This document shows positions 61,557-64,000 of a stretch of DNA of 64,000 nt, piece after piece. The notes beneath the pieces were generated by a model that saw only the letters and a program-made list of their open reading frames with translations, was not told the origin of the DNA and searched no databases. How positions within the stretch are numbered: position 1 is the first letter of the stretch; each line of letters begins with the position of its first letter. The position numbers and the translations under genes are program-made. Source of the stretch: Roseihalotalea indica (lineage in GTDB: Bacteria > Bacteroidota > Bacteroidia > Cytophagales > Cyclobacteriaceae); assembly GCF_022458895.1 (NCBI RefSeq), contig NZ_JAINFL010000013.1, positions 124,001-188,000 on the forward strand, in the 5' to 3' direction.

Positions 61557-62585
61557 ATGGCTAAAACCAAGGTATCTATTAACGACATAGCGTCAAAATT
61601 AAACGTATCTAAAACAACCGTTTCTTTTATCTTAAACGGAAAGGCCAAAGAGAAAAGAATCAGCGAAAAGTTGGTAGCCAGAGTACTTAAAAAGGTAGAA
61701 GAACTTGGGTATCAGCCCAATCAGTTTGCCAAAGGTTTGCGCACGGGTCGGACCAACATCATCGGCTTAATGGTTGAGGATATATCCAATCCGTTTTTTG
61801 CCAGCATCGCTAAGGAGATAGAGGAAAAAGCTTACCAAAACCATTATAAGATTGTCTATTGTAGTACTGAAAATGACCGGGAAAGAGCCAGAGATTTTCT
61901 AACCATGTTTTCTACCCTTGGAGTAGACGGGTGCATCATTGCCCCTACTATGGGTATGGAGGAAGACATCAGAAAACTGGTTGATCATGGGATGGATGTT
62001 GTCCTTTTTGACAGAAAGTTTAGAAACATGTCTGCAGATGTGGTCATGGTAAACAATGAAGAAGGGATCTATAGTGCTGTTACACATTTGGTTGAGAATG
62101 GTTATAGAAATATTGCGTTTGTAGCTCTTGCCCTTGGCAAACCCGAAAAGGAAGAAAGGATACTAGGGTTTAAAGAAGCAATAGCCGATAATGGATTAGA
62201 GTCCCATGTTTTCCCTCTTACATTCAAACCTCATTATCAGGACTATGTAACCGAAATAAGTGATATCATAAAGGATAATGAGAATTTTGATGCTATCATA
62301 TTTGGTACCAACTATTTAGGGATCAGTGGGCTTGAGGCAATTCGTGATCTGGGTTTAAAAATCCCGGATGACCTAGCCATTGTATCATTTGATGATCATG
62401 ACCTCTTCAGAATCCACAATCCATCTATCACAGTGATAGCGCAACCTATAGAAGAAATCTCCCAGACTGTGATAAAAACGCTTCTTGACAGGCTCCAGAA
62501 CGTTGAAGAACAAAAGGTCAAAAAGGCCATTACCTTGTCTACCAATCTCATTATCAGAGAATCTACGCAAACGAAACAACCGTAA
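61557..62585 (+). CDS. LacI-family transcription regulator
   Basis: 342 residues. An N-terminal HTH (about 7-30: INDIASKLNVSKTTVSFILNG) and hinge (PNQFAKGLRTGRTNIIGL) are followed by a periplasmic-binding-protein-like effector domain (60-340). It should bind palindromic operators with a central CG; the two GCTAAACCGATTTA sites in the locus are the obvious candidates. The inducer is probably a mannose-derived sugar. It lies between two MFS porter genes in one orientation, 78 bp after the first and 36 bp before the second. Confidence 0.92.
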   Translation: MAKTKVSINDIASKLNVSKTTVSFILNGKAKEKRISEKLVARVLKKVEELGYQPNQFAKGLRTGRTNIIGLMVEDISNPFFASIAKEIEEKAYQNHYKIVYCSTENDRERARDFLTMFSTLGVDGCIIAPTMGMEEDIRKLVDHGMDVVLFDRKFRNMSADVVMVNNEEGIYSAVTHLVENGYRNIAFVALALGKPEKEERILGFKEAIADNGLESHVFPLTFKPHYQDYVTEISDIIKDNENFDAIIFGTNYLGISGLEAIRDLGLKIPDDLAIVSFDDHDLFRIHNPSITVIAQPIEEISQTVIKTLLDRLQNVEEQKVKKAITLSTNLIIRESTQTKQP

Positions 62586-62621
62586 GACCTTAAAAGCAGA
62601 TCGAGGACTGCCAAAACAAGG

Positions 62622-63959
62622 ATGCCTATTACTAAGAATAAAGTATTCAAGTATGTCTTCATAGTCTCGATAGCTGGTTTTCTCTTTGGCTTTGATACAG
62701 TAGTGATTTCGGGAGTGAACCTGCCTATTAAAAATCTTTGGCAAACTTCTGATTGGTTTCATGGTACGTTTATCATATCCATGTCGTTATGGGGTACTGT
62801 TATGGGGGCTCTGTTGGGTGGTTATCCTACTGAAAAACTCGGCAGAAAGGTAACGCTTACCTGGGTAGGTGTTATGTTTACAATATCGGCTATGGGAGCT
62901 TCTCTGGCACCTGGCCCGTACTTTTTTTCAGTGTTTCGTTTCATTGGTGGCTTAAGTGCCGGAATAGCTTCTATTGCTGTTCCAACCTATATTTCTGAGA
63001 TCTCCAAAGCGCATAATCGGGGTAGTTTAGGCATGCTGTTCCAGTTTAATATCGTCTTTGGGATATTAATTGCCTACCTCTCTAATTATATATTAACCGG
63101 AGTATTAGGGAGTGATGACTGGCGGCTGATGTTAGGGATAGAGGTAGTCCCTGCGCTGTTGTTTTCATTATTAGTACTGAATATCCCGAAAAGTCCCAGG
63201 TGGCTTATCGTACATAAAAAGAATACAACAGAGGCTAGAAGAATAGCTGCATTAATCTCGTCGGAAGCCGAAGCAAACCACCTGATAGAAGCCATTCAAT
63301 ATGAGCCAGACTATAACCGGGAAGGTAGATCGGGTTTGTTTTCCGGAAAATATAACCGCGTGCTTAAGCTTTCCTTTTTGATTGCCTTTTTTAACCAGTT
63401 TTCAGGTATCAGCTTTATTTTATTTTATGCACCGGAGATTTTGGAAAAGGCAGGTTTTGCAACTTCTGATTCACTTTTAAGTTCTGTTCTCATTGGTGTG
63501 GTTAACCTTGTTTTTACTTTTGTAGGGATCTATTTAATTGATCGGGTAGGGCGAAAGCAGCTAATGTATATTGGATCTACAGGGTATATTGTCAGTCTAT
63601 CGATGATTGCCTATGGGTTTCATACCTCTTTATCTGCTACTTTCCAATTGGTTTTCTTGCTCTTATTTATCACCTCCCATGCAGTAGGGCAGGGTGCCGT
63701 TATCTGGGTGTTTATTTCTGAAATTTTTCCAACCCGGATAAGATCATTTGGGCAGGCCTGGGGATCAGGGGTTTTAAACGTATTTGCAGCGCTGATAGCA
63801 CTATTCGGGTCAGTGCTGATCAATGCCTTAGCCCCCTGGGTAGTGTTTGCCCTTTTTGCATTTTTTATGTTTTTGCAGCTGCTGTTTACTCATTTCATGA
63901 TGCCCGAGACGAAAGGCGCCTCTCTGGAAGAGTTAGAAAAGAACCTAATCCAGATCTGA
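62622..63959 (+). CDS. MFS sugar porter (second copy)
   Basis: 445 residues, 12 membrane segments, with the same signatures as the first porter: GFLFGFDTVVISGV, PTEKLGRKVTL, PKSPRWLI, FFNQFSGISFILFYAPEI, DRVGRKQL and PETKGASLE. Many stretches are identical to those of the first copy, so the pair arose by duplication. Differences cluster in the central cytoplasmic loop (about 190-225) and in TM10 (SGVLNVFAAL here, CGTHWVFAAI in copy 1). The gene starts 36 bp after the LacI stop. The last 40 bp of the window contain no further gene start that I can support. Confidence 0.9.
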   Translation: MPITKNKVFKYVFIVSIAGFLFGFDTVVISGVNLPIKNLWQTSDWFHGTFIISMSLWGTVMGALLGGYPTEKLGRKVTLTWVGVMFTISAMGASLAPGPYFFSVFRFIGGLSAGIASIAVPTYISEISKAHNRGSLGMLFQFNIVFGILIAYLSNYILTGVLGSDDWRLMLGIEVVPALLFSLLVLNIPKSPRWLIVHKKNTTEARRIAALISSEAEANHLIEAIQYEPDYNREGRSGLFSGKYNRVLKLSFLIAFFNQFSGISFILFYAPEILEKAGFATSDSLLSSVLIGVVNLVFTFVGIYLIDRVGRKQLMYIGSTGYIVSLSMIAYGFHTSLSATFQLVFLLLFITSHAVGQGAVIWVFISEIFPTRIRSFGQAWGSGVLNVFAALIALFGSVLINALAPWVVFALFAFFMFLQLLFTHFMMPETKGASLEELEKNLIQI

Positions 63960-64000
63960 CTTTTAGTAGTAAAGGAGTTTCGGTCATGGGGAAAGAAGGT

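Noticed and set aside
1..64000. CRISPR arrays, tRNA, rRNA, phage or plasmid replication genes
   Set aside because: No regularly spaced repeats, no cloverleaf or rRNA segments and no integrase, capsid or replication initiator were seen.

Overview
The window looks like a chromosomal segment of a Bacteroidota bacterium, most likely order Cytophagales. Pointers to this are a SusC/SusD pair, a very long secreted protein with PKD repeats and a type IX secretion sorting domain, TAnnTTTG-type -7 promoter elements, weak Shine-Dalgarno sequences, LuxR/NarL two-component systems with PAS-rich kinases, and DUF2267/YceI/DUF892 proteins. No rRNA, tRNA or CRISPR array was seen. The identity is inferred from gene content, not from a marker gene.

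Region 1 (about 0.3-7.2 kb, + strand) is a sulfur-oxidation cluster: a TsdA-like dihaem cytochrome, an outer-membrane barrel, a persulfide dioxygenase fused to two rhodanese domains, a 1-Cys peroxiredoxin, a single-domain rhodanese and a sulfide:quinone oxidoreductase. Together they can take sulfide to persulfide, sulfite/thiosulfate and tetrathionate and handle the peroxide produced. Region 2 (7.3-8.3 kb) holds the ruins of an Acg-like nitroreductase and of a PEP synthase. Region 3 (8.5-12.6 kb, - strand) is a 1353-residue T9SS cargo protein with near-identical internal repeats.

Region 4 (12.6-42.1 kb) is a large stress/redox island: five universal stress proteins, a polymer-forming membrane protein, an AI-2E family transporter, a Na/Pi cotransporter, two sensor kinases with response regulators, two complete CRP/FNR-type DNA-binding proteins (one fused to a receiver domain), HTH-less versions of a response regulator and of a CRP, an SDR, an FMN-binding split barrel, a TreT-like glycosyltransferase, Hsp20, two DUF2267 proteins, a DUF892 ferritin-like protein and a YceI-porin-YceI set. 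Several members are broken (APH-type kinase, CPBP protease).

The main discovery is a candidate regulon that ties regions 1, 3 and 4 together. Twenty copies of a 12-bp dyad TGAY-N4-RTCA lie in the intergenic DNA between 2.9 and 42.1 kb, plus two TAAC-N4-GTTA variants at the sulfur genes. They occur repeatedly as tandem pairs with exactly 22 bp between centres, and at most of the promoters a TAnnTTTG-like -7 box lies 33-34 bp beyond the proximal dyad. That is the geometry of class II activation by a CRP/FNR-family protein. No copy was found in the intergenic DNA of the carbohydrate region.

Region 5 (42.2-43.1 kb) is a decayed IS3-family element that separates the stress island from region 6 (43.4-64 kb, all + strand), a mannoside-utilisation locus: a lipoprotein beta-propeller, a VCBS/ASPIC-UnbV lipoprotein, SusC, SusD, a GH38-like enzyme, a GH92 alpha-mannosidase, a ROK sugar kinase, an MFS sugar porter, a LacI regulator and a second MFS porter. 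Two copies of a GCTAAACCGATTTA operator, before susC and before the ROK gene, are probable targets of the LacI protein.
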